A stretch of DNA of 64,000 bases from an uncultured Pelagibacteraceae bacterium (GTDB lineage Bacteria; Pseudomonadota; Alphaproteobacteria; Pelagibacterales; Pelagibacteraceae), in the NCBI GenBank assembly GCA_902623215.1, contig CACNSS010000002.1:62001-126000 (forward strand). Direction: 5' to 3'. The notes under the pieces are model-generated. The model did no database searches. It was not told the origin of the DNA and saw only the letters and a list, made by a program, of their open reading frames with translations. Below are positions 45,017 to 54,633 of this stretch, one piece after another. Each line of letters opens with the position of its first letter. Position 1 is the first letter of the stretch. The translations under genes and the position numbers were made by a program.

Positions 45017-47100
45017 TTATTTTTTCTGTTCTCAACCAAACTATTAACAACATTTGGATCTGCTAAAGTGGTGGTATCACCTAATTGCCCGTGTTCATTG
45101 GCCGCGATTTTTCTTAAAATTCTTCTCATAATTTTACCCGATCTAGTTTTCGGTAAACCTGGAGTAAATTGTATAAGATCAGGTGTTGCTAATGGACCAA
45201 TTTGTTTTCTTACCCATAGTTTTAACTCCCTTTCAAGATCACCCGTTTCAGTCTCTCCAGCATTAAGTGTAACATAACAATAAAGTCCATTACCCTTTAT
45301 GTCATGAGGATAACCAACAACGGCTGCCTCAGCAACTTTTGGATGTGCAACAAAAGCACTTTCAATTTCCGCCGTTCCAAGATTGTGACCTGATACAATA
45401 ATGACATCATCCACTCTCCCAGTTATCCAATAATAACCATCTTTATCTCTACGACATCCATCTCCAGTAAAGTATTTGCCTTCGAATTGAGAAAAGTAAG
45501 TGTCAATAAATCTTTGATGATCCCCATAAACTGTTCTCATTTGTCCTGGCCAAGATTGAGAAATGCAAAGTCTACCTTCTCCTGCTCCTTTTATTTCTTT
45601 TCCATCTTTGTCCACTAAGCATGGTTTTATTCCGTAAAAAGGTTTAGTGGCAGAACCAGGTTTAAGTGGAATAGCTCCTGTTTGAGGGGCGATAAGTATT
45701 CCTCCCGTTTCTGTTTGCCACCAAGTGTCAACAATTGGACATTTTGAGTTTCCAACAGTTTTGTAGTACCACAACCACGCTTCTGGGTTAATTGGTTCCC
45801 CAACAGTACCCAATAATTTTAGGGATTTTCTTGATGTTTTATTTACTGGATCACTACCTTCTCTCATCAATGCTCTAATAGCGGTCGGTGCTGTGTAAAA
45901 TGTATTTACTTTGTACTTATCTACTATTTGCCACCATCGAGAGCTGTCAGGGTAATTAGGTATACCTTCAAACATTATAGTTGTTGCACCATTAGAAAGT
46001 GGTCCATATATAATATAACTATGTCCAGTAACCCATCCAATATCTGCCGTGCACCAATAAATATCTTTGGGTTTGTAGTTAAATATATATTGGTGAGTCA
46101 TTGATGCATAGACCATGTATCCGCCAGTTGTATGCAAAACACCTTTGGGTTTTCCAGTTGAACCTGAAGTATAAAGTATAAACAGTGGATCTTCCGCATT
46201 CATCTCCTCAGGTTCGCAGTGGGCCGGAACATCCTTGATTAAATCGTGATACCAAACGTCTCTGTCATCATCCCAAAATACGTAATTTCCAGTTCTTTTA
46301 ACAACAATACACTTTTTAATATTTGGACAGTTTGTTAATGCCTCATCAGTGGTAGCCTTTAGAGGTATTTTTTTTCCTCCTCTGACACCTTCGTCCGCAG
46401 TAATTATATACTCTGACTCACAATCGTTAACTCTTCCCGAAATAGATTCAGCTGAAAACCCTCCAAATATAATAGAATGAATTGCACCAATCCTTGCACA
46501 AGCTAGCATTAAAATTGCTAACTCTGGTATCATAGTCAAATAAATTGTAACTCGATCTCCTTTTTTAATTCCAAGTTTTTTTAATCCATTTGCAGCTTTT
46601 GATACTTTTTGATGTAATTGTTTGTAAGAAATTTTTTGACTGTCTTTAGGATCATCACCAACCCAAATGATAGCAGTCTTATCTTTTTTATCCTTTAAAT
46701 GTCTATCAATACAGTTTGCTGATGCATTTAAAGTTCCGTCCTCAAACCATTTAATTCTAACATCATCTTTACTATATTTAACATCTTTAATCTTCTTGTA
46801 GGGTTTTATCCAAGTAATTCTTTTTCCTTCTTTTTTCCAGAAGGCGTTATTATTTTTAATTGAGTCATTATACTTCTTTAGGTATTGAGCTTTATTTGCG
46901 AGACTAGCTTTAATCCATTCAGGTTTAGTTTTTATTATTAATTCAGAAACTGATGAGCTTTCTTTTTTATTTTGTTTTTTCTTAATAGATAAAGTATTTC
47001 TTTTAACTACTTTCTTATTTTTAAGACCTTTTTTTTTGACTTTTCTTTTAGTTCTTTTTTTAATTTTTTTTCTAATTTTAGATTTTTTTTTTTTAGGCAT
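45013..47100 (-). CDS. acs: Acetyl-CoA synthetase with a lysine-rich N-terminal extension
   Basis: The 695-residue enzyme activates acetate to acetyl-CoA through acetyl-AMP. The core starts near residue 60 ([16 protein letters not shown]). Signatures are [21 protein letters not shown] for AMP binding, [15 protein letters not shown] and [27 protein letters not shown]. The acetylation-site loop near the C-terminus is [18 protein letters not shown]. The first 47 residues are unusual, with 27 Lys or Arg ([20 protein letters not shown]...). No ATG, GTG or TTG lies between this stretch and the core, so the extension appears real. It is last in a tsaD-EVE-acs run. Confidence 0.96.
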   Translation of the reverse strand: MPKKKKSKIRKKIKKRTKRKVKKKGLKNKKVVKRNTLSIKKKQNKKESSSVSELIIKTKPEWIKASLANKAQYLKKYNDSIKNNNAFWKKEGKRITWIKPYKKIKDVKYSKDDVRIKWFEDGTLNASANCIDRHLKDKKDKTAIIWVGDDPKDSQKISYKQLHQKVSKAANGLKKLGIKKGDRVTIYLTMIPELAILMLACARIGAIHSIIFGGFSAESISGRVNDCESEYIITADEGVRGGKKIPLKATTDEALTNCPNIKKCIVVKRTGNYVFWDDDRDVWYHDLIKDVPAHCEPEEMNAEDPLFILYTSGSTGKPKGVLHTTGGYMVYASMTHQYIFNYKPKDIYWCTADIGWVTGHSYIIYGPLSNGATTIMFEGIPNYPDSSRWWQIVDKYKVNTFYTAPTAIRALMREGSDPVNKTSRKSLKLLGTVGEPINPEAWLWYYKTVGNSKCPIVDTWWQTETGGILIAPQTGAIPLKPGSATKPFYGIKPCLVDKDGKEIKGAGEGRLCISQSWPGQMRTVYGDHQRFIDTYFSQFEGKYFTGDGCRRDKDGYYWITGRVDDVIIVSGHNLGTAEIESAFVAHPKVAEAAVVGYPHDIKGNGLYCYVTLNAGETETGDLERELKLWVRKQIGPLATPDLIQFTPGLPKTRSGKIMRRILRKIAANEHGQLGDTTTLADPNVVNSLVENRKNN

Positions 47101-47116
47101 AAGTTAAATTTTATAG

Positions 47117-47530
47117 TTAAATTTTACTCATCTTATTCAAGATTTTCCAGCTTTTAGAGTCTATTGGCATAACCGAAAGTCTACTTTGTCTTATTAATGA
47201 TAAATGGCCTAATTCCTTGTTTTTTTTAATAGTTTCTAATGAAACTGGTGTTTTAAGTTTTTTTATGAATTTAACTGTTACGGCTACAAAACGACCAGTT
47301 TTGTCAGTTTTATCCAAATAAGCTTCTTTAATAACCTCAACAATGCCAACAATTTCTTTTCCAATATTTGAATGGTAGAAAAAACATTGATCTCCAGTTC
47401 TCATATTTTTTAAATTTTTTGAGGCTTGATAATTTCTAACACCATCCCAAGGGGCTCCTTTTTTTCCAGCTTTTTTTTGTTGATCAATCGACCAAACATC
47501 TGGTTCAGATTTAAGCAACCAATAACTCAT
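47117..47530 (-). CDS. EVE domain protein
   Basis: The 137-residue protein consists of an EVE (PUA-like) domain, related to human THYN1, which reads modified bases in nucleic acid. The diagnostic start is MSYWLLKSEPDVWSIDQQKKAGKKGAPWDGVRNYQASKNLKNM, followed by DQCFFYHSNIGKEIVGIVEVIKEAY. The C-terminal LSLIRQSRLSVMPIDSKSWKIL is also typical. It is stand-alone, not fused to an endonuclease. Alphaproteobacteria often keep it near tsaD, as here, where the two overlap by one base. Confidence 0.95.
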   Translation of the reverse strand: MSYWLLKSEPDVWSIDQQKKAGKKGAPWDGVRNYQASKNLKNMRTGDQCFFYHSNIGKEIVGIVEVIKEAYLDKTDKTGRFVAVTVKFIKKLKTPVSLETIKKNKELGHLSLIRQSRLSVMPIDSKSWKILNKMSKI

Positions 47531-48603
47531 TATAATTGGACACCAGCTCCTTTAAGAAATGCTGCATCTTCATCTAATGGCCATCTAGGTTTTGCGGGAT
47601 GGTCTAAATCACTAAATAATTTTAGTTTAAATTTTTCTAAACCAACCATGGCAATCATTGCCGCGTTATCACCACAGAATTCTATTGGGGGAAAAATACT
47701 TTTGTAATTTTTTTCTTCACATAATTTCGTTAACATCGCTCTTATTTTTTTATTCGCAGCTACACCACCAGCAACCACAAATTTTTTTTCTTTTGGGCTA
47801 TTTGTTTTTTCAAACTCATTAAAAGCAACAATTGTTTTCTTATACAAAATTTCTTCAATCGTTTTTTGAAAAGAAGCTGCAAGATCAAATTTCTCTTGAT
47901 CATTTTTAATTGTTTTGGATATTTTAAGCACAGCAGTTTTTAATCCTGCAAAAGATAAATTGCATCCACCTTTATTTATAATTGGTTTGGGCAATTTGAA
48001 TTTTTCTGGATTCCCTTTCTCAGCCAAAACTTCGATTTGACGTCCTCCTGGAAAATCTATTTCTAAAAGTTTCGCAGTTTTATCAAATGCTTCTCCTAAA
48101 GCATCATCGATTGTCGTACCCAATCGTTTATATTTACCAATAGATTGCACACTTAAATATTGAGAATGTCCTCCCGAAATCAGTAAGAGCAGATATGGGT
48201 AGTCTAGTTTAGAATTTAATTTTGGGCTCAAGGCGTGTCCCTCAAGATGATTGACAGCAATAAATGGTTTGTTTGTTGTAAGTGCAAAAGTTTTTCCAAA
48301 GCTTAACCCGACTGATAGACATACGATCAGACCAGGCCCTGCTGTAGAAGCTATAGCGTCAATTTCATCGATTTTTTTTCCACTTTTATCAATAGCTTTT
48401 TTTACAATCCAATCTATTTTTTCGATGTGTGATCTTGCTGCTAATTCAGGAACTACTCCTCCAAATTCTTTATGAACATCTTCTTGACTGGAAACAATGT
48501 TAGATAAAACAACTGGTATCCCTTGATCATTTTCAGTAACTAAAGATGCTGCTGTCTCATCGCAACTTGATTCTATTCCAAGAATTAGGGGTTTTTTGCT
48601 CAT
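47530..48603 (-). CDS. tsaD: tRNA threonylcarbamoyladenosine transferase TsaD
   Basis: The 357-residue ASKHA-fold enzyme transfers threonylcarbamoyl to A37 of ANN-reading tRNAs. The start LILGIESSCDETAASLV is characteristic. Metal-binding histidines lie in HLEGHALSPKL. Further blocks are LLLISGGHSQYLSV, DDALGEAFDKTAKLL, LSFAGLKTAVLK and VAGGVAANKKIRAML. It is first in the tsaD-EVE-acs run and is divergent from hemC with a 55-base gap. Confidence 0.98.
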   Translation of the reverse strand: MSKKPLILGIESSCDETAASLVTENDQGIPVVLSNIVSSQEDVHKEFGGVVPELAARSHIEKIDWIVKKAIDKSGKKIDEIDAIASTAGPGLIVCLSVGLSFGKTFALTTNKPFIAVNHLEGHALSPKLNSKLDYPYLLLLISGGHSQYLSVQSIGKYKRLGTTIDDALGEAFDKTAKLLEIDFPGGRQIEVLAEKGNPEKFKLPKPIINKGGCNLSFAGLKTAVLKISKTIKNDQEKFDLAASFQKTIEEILYKKTIVAFNEFEKTNSPKEKKFVVAGGVAANKKIRAMLTKLCEEKNYKSIFPPIEFCGDNAAMIAMVGLEKFKLKLFSDLDHPAKPRWPLDEDAAFLKGAGVQL

Positions 48604-48658
48604 TCAAATAAGTTTTAATAATTGTACAATCTCAATACAAGTAAGAAATATATTTTTT

Positions 48659-49576
48659 ATGAAAAAAAAAATAACAATTGGTTCAAGAGGAAGCAAGCTA
48701 GCTATACTTTATGCACAAAAAGTGAAAGATCAGATTATTAAAAGTGCTAGTTTTAAGGAGGATGAGATTTTTATAAAGTCAATATCAACAAAAGGTGATC
48801 AGGTAAAAGACATAAGATTATCTGAAGTTGGTGGCAAAGGTTTGTTTTCTAGTGAAATTGAAAAACAACTTCTAAAAAAAGAAATTGATATTGCTGTCCA
48901 TGCTCTTAAAGACATGCCAGTAAACGAAACTAAAGGGCTTATAACTGACTCATTTCTTGAAAGAAATGATCCACGGGAAACTCTTATAACATTTAATAAA
49001 AAAAAAATTAAAGACTTAGATGTTAATTCTATAATTGGAACTTCTTCTTATCGTAGAGAGTTTCAAATAAAAAAAAAAAGACCTGATCTTAATTGTAAAC
49101 TCATAAGAGGAAACGTAGATACAAGAATCAAAAAGTTAAAAGATGGACTTTATGACGGAATACTTTTATCTAGTGCCGGAATGAAATTTTTAAAACTTGA
49201 TGAGCATATTACAGAAACTTTTGAAACTGAAGAAATTATACCTAGCGCTGGACAAGGAATTATTGCTATTCAGTGTAGAGAAAAAGATCATGGAGTTATC
49301 TCAATCTTAAAAAAAATTAATCATGATCAAACTTACTTAAGAGCACATACTGAAAGAAATGTTTTAAAAGTTTTAGAGGGTGATTGTGAAACTGCAGTTG
49401 GTGTTCACTCTAAAATAGAAGGTGACCAGCTAACTGTAGAGGCTGAGCTTTTTTCTTTAGACGGATCGGAGAGATACTATGAAAAAAAAATTGTTGAAAA
49501 ATCAAAGTTTAGAGAGATTGGTGAAGAGATCGGTGAAACTCTAAAAAAAAAATCTAATAATTCTTATAAGAGATGA
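48659..49576 (+). CDS. hemC: Porphobilinogen deaminase
   Basis: The 305-residue enzyme polymerises four porphobilinogens into hydroxymethylbilane. Blocks are ITIGSRGSKLAILYAQKV, DIAVHALKDMPV, IIGTSSYRREFQIKKKRPDL and the cofactor-binding LEGDCETAVGVHSK with the dipyrromethane cysteine. The ORF track extends upstream; I chose the ATG at 48659 because MKKKITIGSRGSKLA is the standard start. hemD follows after one base, and the tsaD-hemC-hemD arrangement is common in alphaproteobacteria. Confidence 0.97.
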   Translation: MKKKITIGSRGSKLAILYAQKVKDQIIKSASFKEDEIFIKSISTKGDQVKDIRLSEVGGKGLFSSEIEKQLLKKEIDIAVHALKDMPVNETKGLITDSFLERNDPRETLITFNKKKIKDLDVNSIIGTSSYRREFQIKKKRPDLNCKLIRGNVDTRIKKLKDGLYDGILLSSAGMKFLKLDEHITETFETEEIIPSAGQGIIAIQCREKDHGVISILKKINHDQTYLRAHTERNVLKVLEGDCETAVGVHSKIEGDQLTVEAELFSLDGSERYYEKKIVEKSKFREIGEEIGETLKKKSNNSYKR

Positions 49577-49577
49577 T

Positions 49578-50276
49578 ATGCATATTTTGTTGACTAGACC
49601 TTTGGAAGATTGCTCAGCACTAGCTTTGAAGTTTCAGTCGTTAGGTTATAAAATATCTCATCTTCCTTTACTTAAGATTGAAAAAATTAATTATGATAAA
49701 ATTAATTTTTCTGAATTTGGAGGAATAATTTTTACTAGTGCAAACGCTGTTAAGTATCTAGATTTAAAGAATATAGATAAAAAAGTTAAGTGCTTTTGTG
49801 TTGGAAATGTAACAGAAAAAAAAGCTCGTGATTTAGGTTTTCAAAATACAGTTGCTGCAGAGGGAAATGTTTCAAATTTAAAAGAATTAATTTTAAGAAC
49901 ATGCGATACTGAAAATAAAAAACTTATTTATGTCAGTGGTGAAACTGTATCTGTTGACTTAGATCACCAGTTAGCTTCAGAGGGTTTTGCTGTAAAAAGA
50001 ATTATTAATTATAGAGCAAAATATAATCAAAAATTTGATGACGAGTTTATAATTAAATTGAGAGAAAATATACCTGACATAGTTTATGTTTATTCACAAA
50101 ATAGTGCTTCAAGTTTTCTTAATTTTATAAAGATATATCAAATGGAGACTTTATGGATGAATACAAATTTGATGTGTATTGGTGAGAAAACCTCATCTAT
50201 ATTGAATGAAATTAAATGGAAAAAAATATTTCTTTTTAATCCTGGAGAAGAGGAGTTTTTGTTATATAAAATTTAA
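49578..50276 (+). CDS. hemD: Uroporphyrinogen-III synthase
   Basis: The 232-residue two-domain enzyme cyclises hydroxymethylbilane to uroporphyrinogen III. The family is poorly conserved. Visible elements are HILLTRPLEDCSALALKFQSLGY, GGIIFTSANAVKYL, CVGNVTEKKARDLGF and VYSQNSASSFLNF near the C-terminus. Position right behind hemC makes the assignment safe. Together with hemE, hemH and hemJ near oriC, most of the heme pathway is in this window, in two separate clusters. Confidence 0.93.
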   Translation: MHILLTRPLEDCSALALKFQSLGYKISHLPLLKIEKINYDKINFSEFGGIIFTSANAVKYLDLKNIDKKVKCFCVGNVTEKKARDLGFQNTVAAEGNVSNLKELILRTCDTENKKLIYVSGETVSVDLDHQLASEGFAVKRIINYRAKYNQKFDDEFIIKLRENIPDIVYVYSQNSASSFLNFIKIYQMETLWMNTNLMCIGEKTSSILNEIKWKKIFLFNPGEEEFLLYKI

Positions 50277-50278
50277 TT

Positions 50279-51364
50279 ATGGATTTAATAAATAATTTTT
50301 CAGAAATTTTTTTATCAGTTTGGGATAAAGGGATTTTAGGTGTTGATATTTTTCAAATATTAATTGGGTTAGGAATTTTTTTAATCTTTTTAATTTTTAG
50401 GGGCATTTTGAGTAAACTAATAATAAAAAAATTAGAAATAATTTCAAAAAGAACTACTAATAAATTAGATGACACTTTTGTAAACGCGCTTGAAGGACCA
50501 GCAAGATTTTTACCAATAGTCTTAGGATTTTTTATTGCAAGTTACTATATGACTTTTTCTGCTGAAAGCAGAGATATTGTTGATACAATAAACAGGACTT
50601 TAATAACGATCTTAATTTTTTGGGTAATGCATCAAATTATTGAGCCCATTTCGTATGTTCTAAGCGGTCTTGATAAACTTTTGACCAGGGAGTTAATTGG
50701 ATGGATTATTAAATCATTAAAAATTTTAATTTTTATTTTAGGTTTAGCTGCTGTTTTAGAATTATGGGGTATTAAAATCGGTCCCATTATCGCGGGTTTA
50801 GGTTTATTTGGTGTGGCTGTGGCTTTAGGTGCTCAAGATTTATTTAAAAATTTAATATCAGGCATTTTAGTTCTTGTTGAAAAAAGATTTAAAATAGGAG
50901 ATTGGATTTTAGTTGATGGAATAATAGAGGGCATAGTTGAAAAAATTGGTTTTAGATCTACGACTATTAGAAAATTTGATAAATCTTTAGCAATAATTCC
51001 TAATTTTCAGTTTGCAGAAAATGCGGTTATTAATGTAAGTGAAACTTCAAACTGGTTGATAAGTTGGATTATTACTCTTCAATACGACACAACAGTTGAC
51101 CAGTTAAAAACCATAAGAGATCAAATAGAAAACCATATCAATAAAAGTGATGACTTTAAGCAAAGTATTGGTGTTGCAGTTAGAGTTGATAAATTTTCAG
51201 ATAGTTCGATAGATATGTATGTTCGTTGTTTTACAAAAACTAGCAGCTGGAATGATTGGTTGTCCGTAAAAGAGCGTTTAGCAATAGAAATAAAACAAAT
51301 CGTTGAAAGCAACAAAGCTTCTTTCGCATTTCCAAGTCAGTCGATTTATGTTGAAAAGAAATGA
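50279..51364 (+). CDS. MscS family mechanosensitive channel
   Basis: The 361-residue protein has several N-terminal helices (FQILIGLGIFLIFLIFRGIL, FLPIVLGFFIASYYM, ILIFILGLAAVLELWGI). The pore-lining TM3 and the conserved beta domain follow: GPIIAGLGLFGVAVALGAQDLFKNLISGILVLVEKRFKIGDWI, IVEKIGFRSTTIRKFD, then IPNFQFAENAVIN. This is the MscS core, which releases solutes on hypo-osmotic shock. The C-terminal alpha/beta domain is present. It overlaps the yggT gene by four bases. Confidence 0.95.
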   Translation: MDLINNFSEIFLSVWDKGILGVDIFQILIGLGIFLIFLIFRGILSKLIIKKLEIISKRTTNKLDDTFVNALEGPARFLPIVLGFFIASYYMTFSAESRDIVDTINRTLITILIFWVMHQIIEPISYVLSGLDKLLTRELIGWIIKSLKILIFILGLAAVLELWGIKIGPIIAGLGLFGVAVALGAQDLFKNLISGILVLVEKRFKIGDWILVDGIIEGIVEKIGFRSTTIRKFDKSLAIIPNFQFAENAVINVSETSNWLISWIITLQYDTTVDQLKTIRDQIENHINKSDDFKQSIGVAVRVDKFSDSSIDMYVRCFTKTSSWNDWLSVKERLAIEIKQIVESNKASFAFPSQSIYVEKK

Positions 51365-51651
51365 TAGCTATTTTTTATTTAGTCTTACAGATCTTAAAAC
51401 TCTATTCATATGTTGTAATTGCAAATGTAATAATAAGTTGGCTAGTTGCTTTTAATATTCTAAATACCCAAAATAGATTTGTTTATTTAGTTTTAGACTT
51501 TACTTATCGATTAACTGATCCAATTTTAAATAAGATAAGACGTTTTTTGCCAAATTTAGGTGCTTTGGATATTTCACCTATAATTTTACTTCTATTGATT
51601 TGGTTTATAGAAATGTGTATGAAGCTTTACGTTGCACCAATGATATTTTGA
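51361..51651 (+). CDS. yggT: YggT family membrane protein
   Basis: The 96-residue protein has two YggT repeats' worth of hydrophobic sequence. The family motif is visible: VVIANVIISWLVAF, then FTYRLTDPILNKIRRFLPNLGALDISPIILLLLIWFI. YggT proteins are implicated in osmotic-shock tolerance and cell division in some bacteria, but their biochemical role is unknown. The tight coupling to an MscS channel here (four-base overlap) fits an osmotic or envelope role. Confidence 0.93.
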   Translation: MIAIFYLVLQILKLYSYVVIANVIISWLVAFNILNTQNRFVYLVLDFTYRLTDPILNKIRRFLPNLGALDISPIILLLLIWFIEMCMKLYVAPMIF

Positions 51652-51658
51652 ATAAATT

Positions 51659-52504
51659 ATGATTTTAATTGATGGAAAAAAAGAAGCTGCATTATTAAGA
51701 GAAAAGCTCAAAAAAGAAGTCTCTGAACTTAAATCAAAATATAATAAAGTTCCTGGTCTGTCTGTAATCTTAATTGGAGATTTAACTCCAAGTCAAATTT
51801 ATGTAAGAAATAAAGAAAAATCAGCAAATGAGGTTGGACTAAAGTCCGAAGTAATAAAATATCCCGATAGCGTGGAAGAAAAAGTAATTTTAGAAAAAAT
51901 AAATGAATTAAATAATGATAAAAGTGTTTCTGGTATATTAGTACAATTACCTTTGCCAAAACATATAGATAAAAAGAAAGTTATTGAAGCGATTGATCAC
52001 ACAAAAGATGTTGATGGATTTCACCCTATAAATGTCGGCAATCTTTCTTCTGGTTATGAAAGTTCAGTACCTTGTACTCCTCTAGGATGCTACTTATTAA
52101 TTAAAAAATTTGAACCGAATTTAAGTGGTAAAAAAGCTGTTGTAATAGGTAGATCGAATTTAAATGGCAAACCAATGACACAACTTCTTTTGAAAGAAAA
52201 CTGCACTGTAACAATAACTCATTCAAAAACTAAAGATTTAAAAGCTGAATGCTTAGAGGCAGATATTGTTGTTGCTGCCGTCGGTATTCCTGAGTTGGTA
52301 AAAGGAGATTGGGTTAAAAAAGATGCAATTGTGATTGATGTAGGTATTAATAAAACTGAAAAGGGAATTGTTGGTGATGTTGCATTTGATGAAGTTTCAA
52401 AAAATGCAAAAGCCCTTACGCCAGTTCCGGGTGGTGTTGGTCCAATGACAATTGCGTGTTTGCTTAAAAATACGATTGACTGTTTCAAAAGATCGCAAAT
52501 TTAA
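51659..52504 (+). CDS. folD: Methylenetetrahydrofolate dehydrogenase/cyclohydrolase
   Basis: The 281-residue bifunctional enzyme interconverts methylene-, methenyl- and formyl-tetrahydrofolate. Signatures are GLSVILIGDLTPSQIYVRNKEKSANEVGL with the catalytic YxxxK, GILVQLPLPKHIDKKKV, DVDGFHPINVGNL and PCTPLGCYLL. The NADP-binding loop is VVIGRSNLNGKPMTQLLL, and the C-terminal LTPVPGGVGPMTIACLL is diagnostic. It supplies formyl-THF for PurH. Confidence 0.98.
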   Translation: MILIDGKKEAALLREKLKKEVSELKSKYNKVPGLSVILIGDLTPSQIYVRNKEKSANEVGLKSEVIKYPDSVEEKVILEKINELNNDKSVSGILVQLPLPKHIDKKKVIEAIDHTKDVDGFHPINVGNLSSGYESSVPCTPLGCYLLIKKFEPNLSGKKAVVIGRSNLNGKPMTQLLLKENCTVTITHSKTKDLKAECLEADIVVAAVGIPELVKGDWVKKDAIVIDVGINKTEKGIVGDVAFDEVSKNAKALTPVPGGVGPMTIACLLKNTIDCFKRSQI

Positions 52505-52541
52505 TATTTAAATCATTAAAAAATTTTTGGTAAACTAAGTT

Positions 52542-52745
52542 ATGAGAAAGCCCAAATACCCATATAGAATTTTGATTATTATGGCTATACTTACCATACC
52601 TCCGATTGGAGCAACTCAACTTGGTTGGTATCTATACGACCAACAAACTGGATTTGATTATGGTATGATTGTTGGAACTTTTTCAGTAATATTAGCAGCA
52701 TGGCTTATGTACGAAAAAAATTGGAGAGAGGAAGATGAGGACTAA
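52542..52745 (+). CDS. Small two-helix membrane protein
   Basis: The 67-residue protein has two hydrophobic segments (YRILIIMAILTIPPIGATQLGWYLY and YGMIVGTFSVILAAWLMYE) and an acidic tail (REEDED). I do not recognise a family. Its frame is clean and it lies four bases before the SHOCT gene, so the two probably form an operon. No function can be assigned. Confidence 0.6.
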   Translation: MRKPKYPYRILIIMAILTIPPIGATQLGWYLYDQQTGFDYGMIVGTFSVILAAWLMYEKNWREEDED

Positions 52746-52748
52746 TTA

Positions 52749-53012
52749 ATGGAAAAAATTATCTTTCTTGGTTTGGTAATACCAATTTTTGGATTTGTTT
52801 TATATCTTGGCGCAACTGCAATAATGGATGGATTTAGTGCCAAAAGTGCAAATAAAATAAATGAAAATTCTGATAATGAAAAAATTGATCCTCCTGTGGT
52901 TGATGAAGATAGTTTAAGTTATGAGCTTGAAAAATTAAATAAACTTTTAAAAGATGGAGTTTTAACCCAGGAAGAATTTGAGAAAGCAAAAAGAAAAATT
53001 TTAGACAACTAA
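52749..53012 (+). CDS. SHOCT domain membrane protein
   Basis: The 87-residue protein has one N-terminal membrane helix (IIFLGLVIPIFGFVLYLGATAIM), an acidic linker and a C-terminal SHOCT domain (LEKLNKLLKDGVLTQEEFEKAKRKIL). SHOCT is a short helical hairpin thought to mediate oligomerisation or protein contacts. The domain match is clear; the role is not known. It converges on the MBL-fold gene with a four-base overlap. Confidence 0.85.
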   Translation: MEKIIFLGLVIPIFGFVLYLGATAIMDGFSAKSANKINENSDNEKIDPPVVDEDSLSYELEKLNKLLKDGVLTQEEFEKAKRKILDN

Positions 53013-54007
53013 TTGTAACTAAGTAATTTTTTAAGTGAGTCAAACTCACCAATTTTATAAATCAAAACATCCTCTTTTTTAAAACCATACTTATTAGCGC
53101 TGGCTTTAAATCTTCTTGGAGGCTCCATTATAGGTTCTAAAGATAGAACGAAAGTTCCCCAATGCATGCCAATTACTTTCTTACTTTTAAGATTTTGAGC
53201 AATTTCTAAAGCCTCCTCTGGGTTTGTGTGATAGATAGACTTATCTTTATAAGGCATAATCGGATAAAAATTGTAAGCACCAATATTTATAAATGTTAAA
53301 TCAATTGGACCATATTTTTGACCAATAGATTTATATATGTCTCCAATTCCTGTATCACAGGCAAATAAAATTTTTTTTCCGTCATATTCAATTAAAAAAT
53401 TTCCCCATAAAGTTTTATTGGTATCAGTTAGACTACGTTTTGACCAATGAACTGCGGGTAAAAATGTAACTTTCAATTTCTCATTTACTTTTATTTCATC
53501 ATACCAATCCATTTCATTAACATCTTTATATCTTCTGAAGTATTTCCCAAGTTTAAGAGGTAGTAAGACCTTTGCATCTTTATATGGAAACTTTCTAATG
53601 GTGTATGCATCTTGGTGGTCGTAGTGGTTATGAGTTAATAAAAATAAATCTATTTTTGGTATTTCATTTAGAGTAAGCGCTGGTTCTGTATATCTTTTTG
53701 GGCCAAATATAAGTGGCCCAGCGTTTTTAGAGAACACAGGGTCTGTGATTATTGTAGTTTGGCCAAGTTTTATTAAAAACGTTGCATGCCCAATCCAAGC
53801 CACATAATCATCTTCTTGATATTTCTTCAGATCTGATAAAACTTTTTTTTTTTTAATTACATGCTCTTTAGGAACTGTCATATCTAGTTTCTTTTTTTCT
53901 TTATTAAAAATTTTGAAGGACCATCTAATATTAGGGTCAGCTTTTGGTGAACCCTCAGGATTTCTGAAACTACCGTCTACTAAATGGTGATAAGGTTTTC
54001 TTTGCAC
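53009..54007 (-). CDS. MBL-fold metallohydrolase (NAPE-PLD/UlaG-like)
   Basis: The 332-residue protein resembles the N-acylphosphatidylethanolamine phospholipase D-like branch of the metallo-beta-lactamase fold. The N-terminal YHHLVDGSFRNPEGSPK and the later VAWIGHATFLIKLGQTTIITDPVFSKNAGPL are typical. The metal site is LFLLTHNHYDHQDAYTI, of the H-x-H-x-D-H type, completed by PAVHWSKRS, FACDTGIGD and IGMHWGTFVLS. Some relatives act on phospholipids, but the substrate here is not known. No signal peptide is seen. Confidence 0.9.
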   Translation of the reverse strand: MQRKPYHHLVDGSFRNPEGSPKADPNIRWSFKIFNKEKKKLDMTVPKEHVIKKKKVLSDLKKYQEDDYVAWIGHATFLIKLGQTTIITDPVFSKNAGPLIFGPKRYTEPALTLNEIPKIDLFLLTHNHYDHQDAYTIRKFPYKDAKVLLPLKLGKYFRRYKDVNEMDWYDEIKVNEKLKVTFLPAVHWSKRSLTDTNKTLWGNFLIEYDGKKILFACDTGIGDIYKSIGQKYGPIDLTFINIGAYNFYPIMPYKDKSIYHTNPEEALEIAQNLKSKKVIGMHWGTFVLSLEPIMEPPRRFKASANKYGFKKEDVLIYKIGEFDSLKKLLSYN

Positions 54008-54012
54008 TTTGA

Positions 54013-54633
54013 CTAATTTTTTTTATTTAGAGCTTTTATTATTATCTCTTCTAAGGTTGTACTAATTATTATTGTCCCCTTTTCGTTTGGATGTATGCCA
54101 TCACTTTGATTAAATTCAGGCTTCATAGCTACCCCCTCTAGTAAAAAAGGAATAAGCTCAATTTTTAATTCTTTGGCTAAATTAGGAAAAATTTTGTCAA
54201 ACTTTTTTTTATAAGTAAAACCATGTGAGGTTGGAGCAATCATTCCAGCTAAAATAATTTCAATATTTTTATCTTGAGCAATTTTTATGATTTTTTCTAA
54301 ATTGCTTTTTGTTTCTTTTGGCTCGATACCTCTTAACATGTCATTGGCACCCAAACATAAAATTATTAGATCTATATCTGGCTCAGTTAAAGTCCAATCA
54401 GCTCTATTTAAACCACCTGAAGATGTGCTACCAGAAACACTGGCATCAACAATCTCAATATTATAACCCTTTGCTTCTAAATTCTCCTCTAAAACGACTG
54501 GTAAACTATCGGCATCAGATAAACCATAACCTGCCATCAAACTATCACCAAATAACACAACCTTTTCGAGTGCATATGCATTAATGGTTAGTAGACATAT
54601 AATAATTATTTTAATAATAAAACTTCTGTTCAT
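54013..54633 (-). CDS. tesA: SGNH-family arylesterase/thioesterase (TesA-like)
   Basis: The 206-residue periplasmic esterase has a signal peptide (MNRSFIIKIIIICLLTINAYA). The catalytic serine is in VVLFGDSLMAGYGLSDADS, the oxyanion block in LGANDMLRGIEP, and the Asp/His pair in SDGIHPNEKGTI. This matches E. coli TesA (lysophospholipase L1/acyl-CoA thioesterase I). The ORF track's long N-terminus is spurious; the true ATG is at 54633. That ATG shares two bases with the ATG of the divergent ABC gene, the same divergent tesA/ybbA layout as in E. coli. Confidence 0.92.
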   Translation of the reverse strand: MNRSFIIKIIIICLLTINAYALEKVVLFGDSLMAGYGLSDADSLPVVLEENLEAKGYNIEIVDASVSGSTSSGGLNRADWTLTEPDIDLIILCLGANDMLRGIEPKETKSNLEKIIKIAQDKNIEIILAGMIAPTSHGFTYKKKFDKIFPNLAKELKIELIPFLLEGVAMKPEFNQSDGIHPNEKGTIIISTTLEEIIIKALNKKN

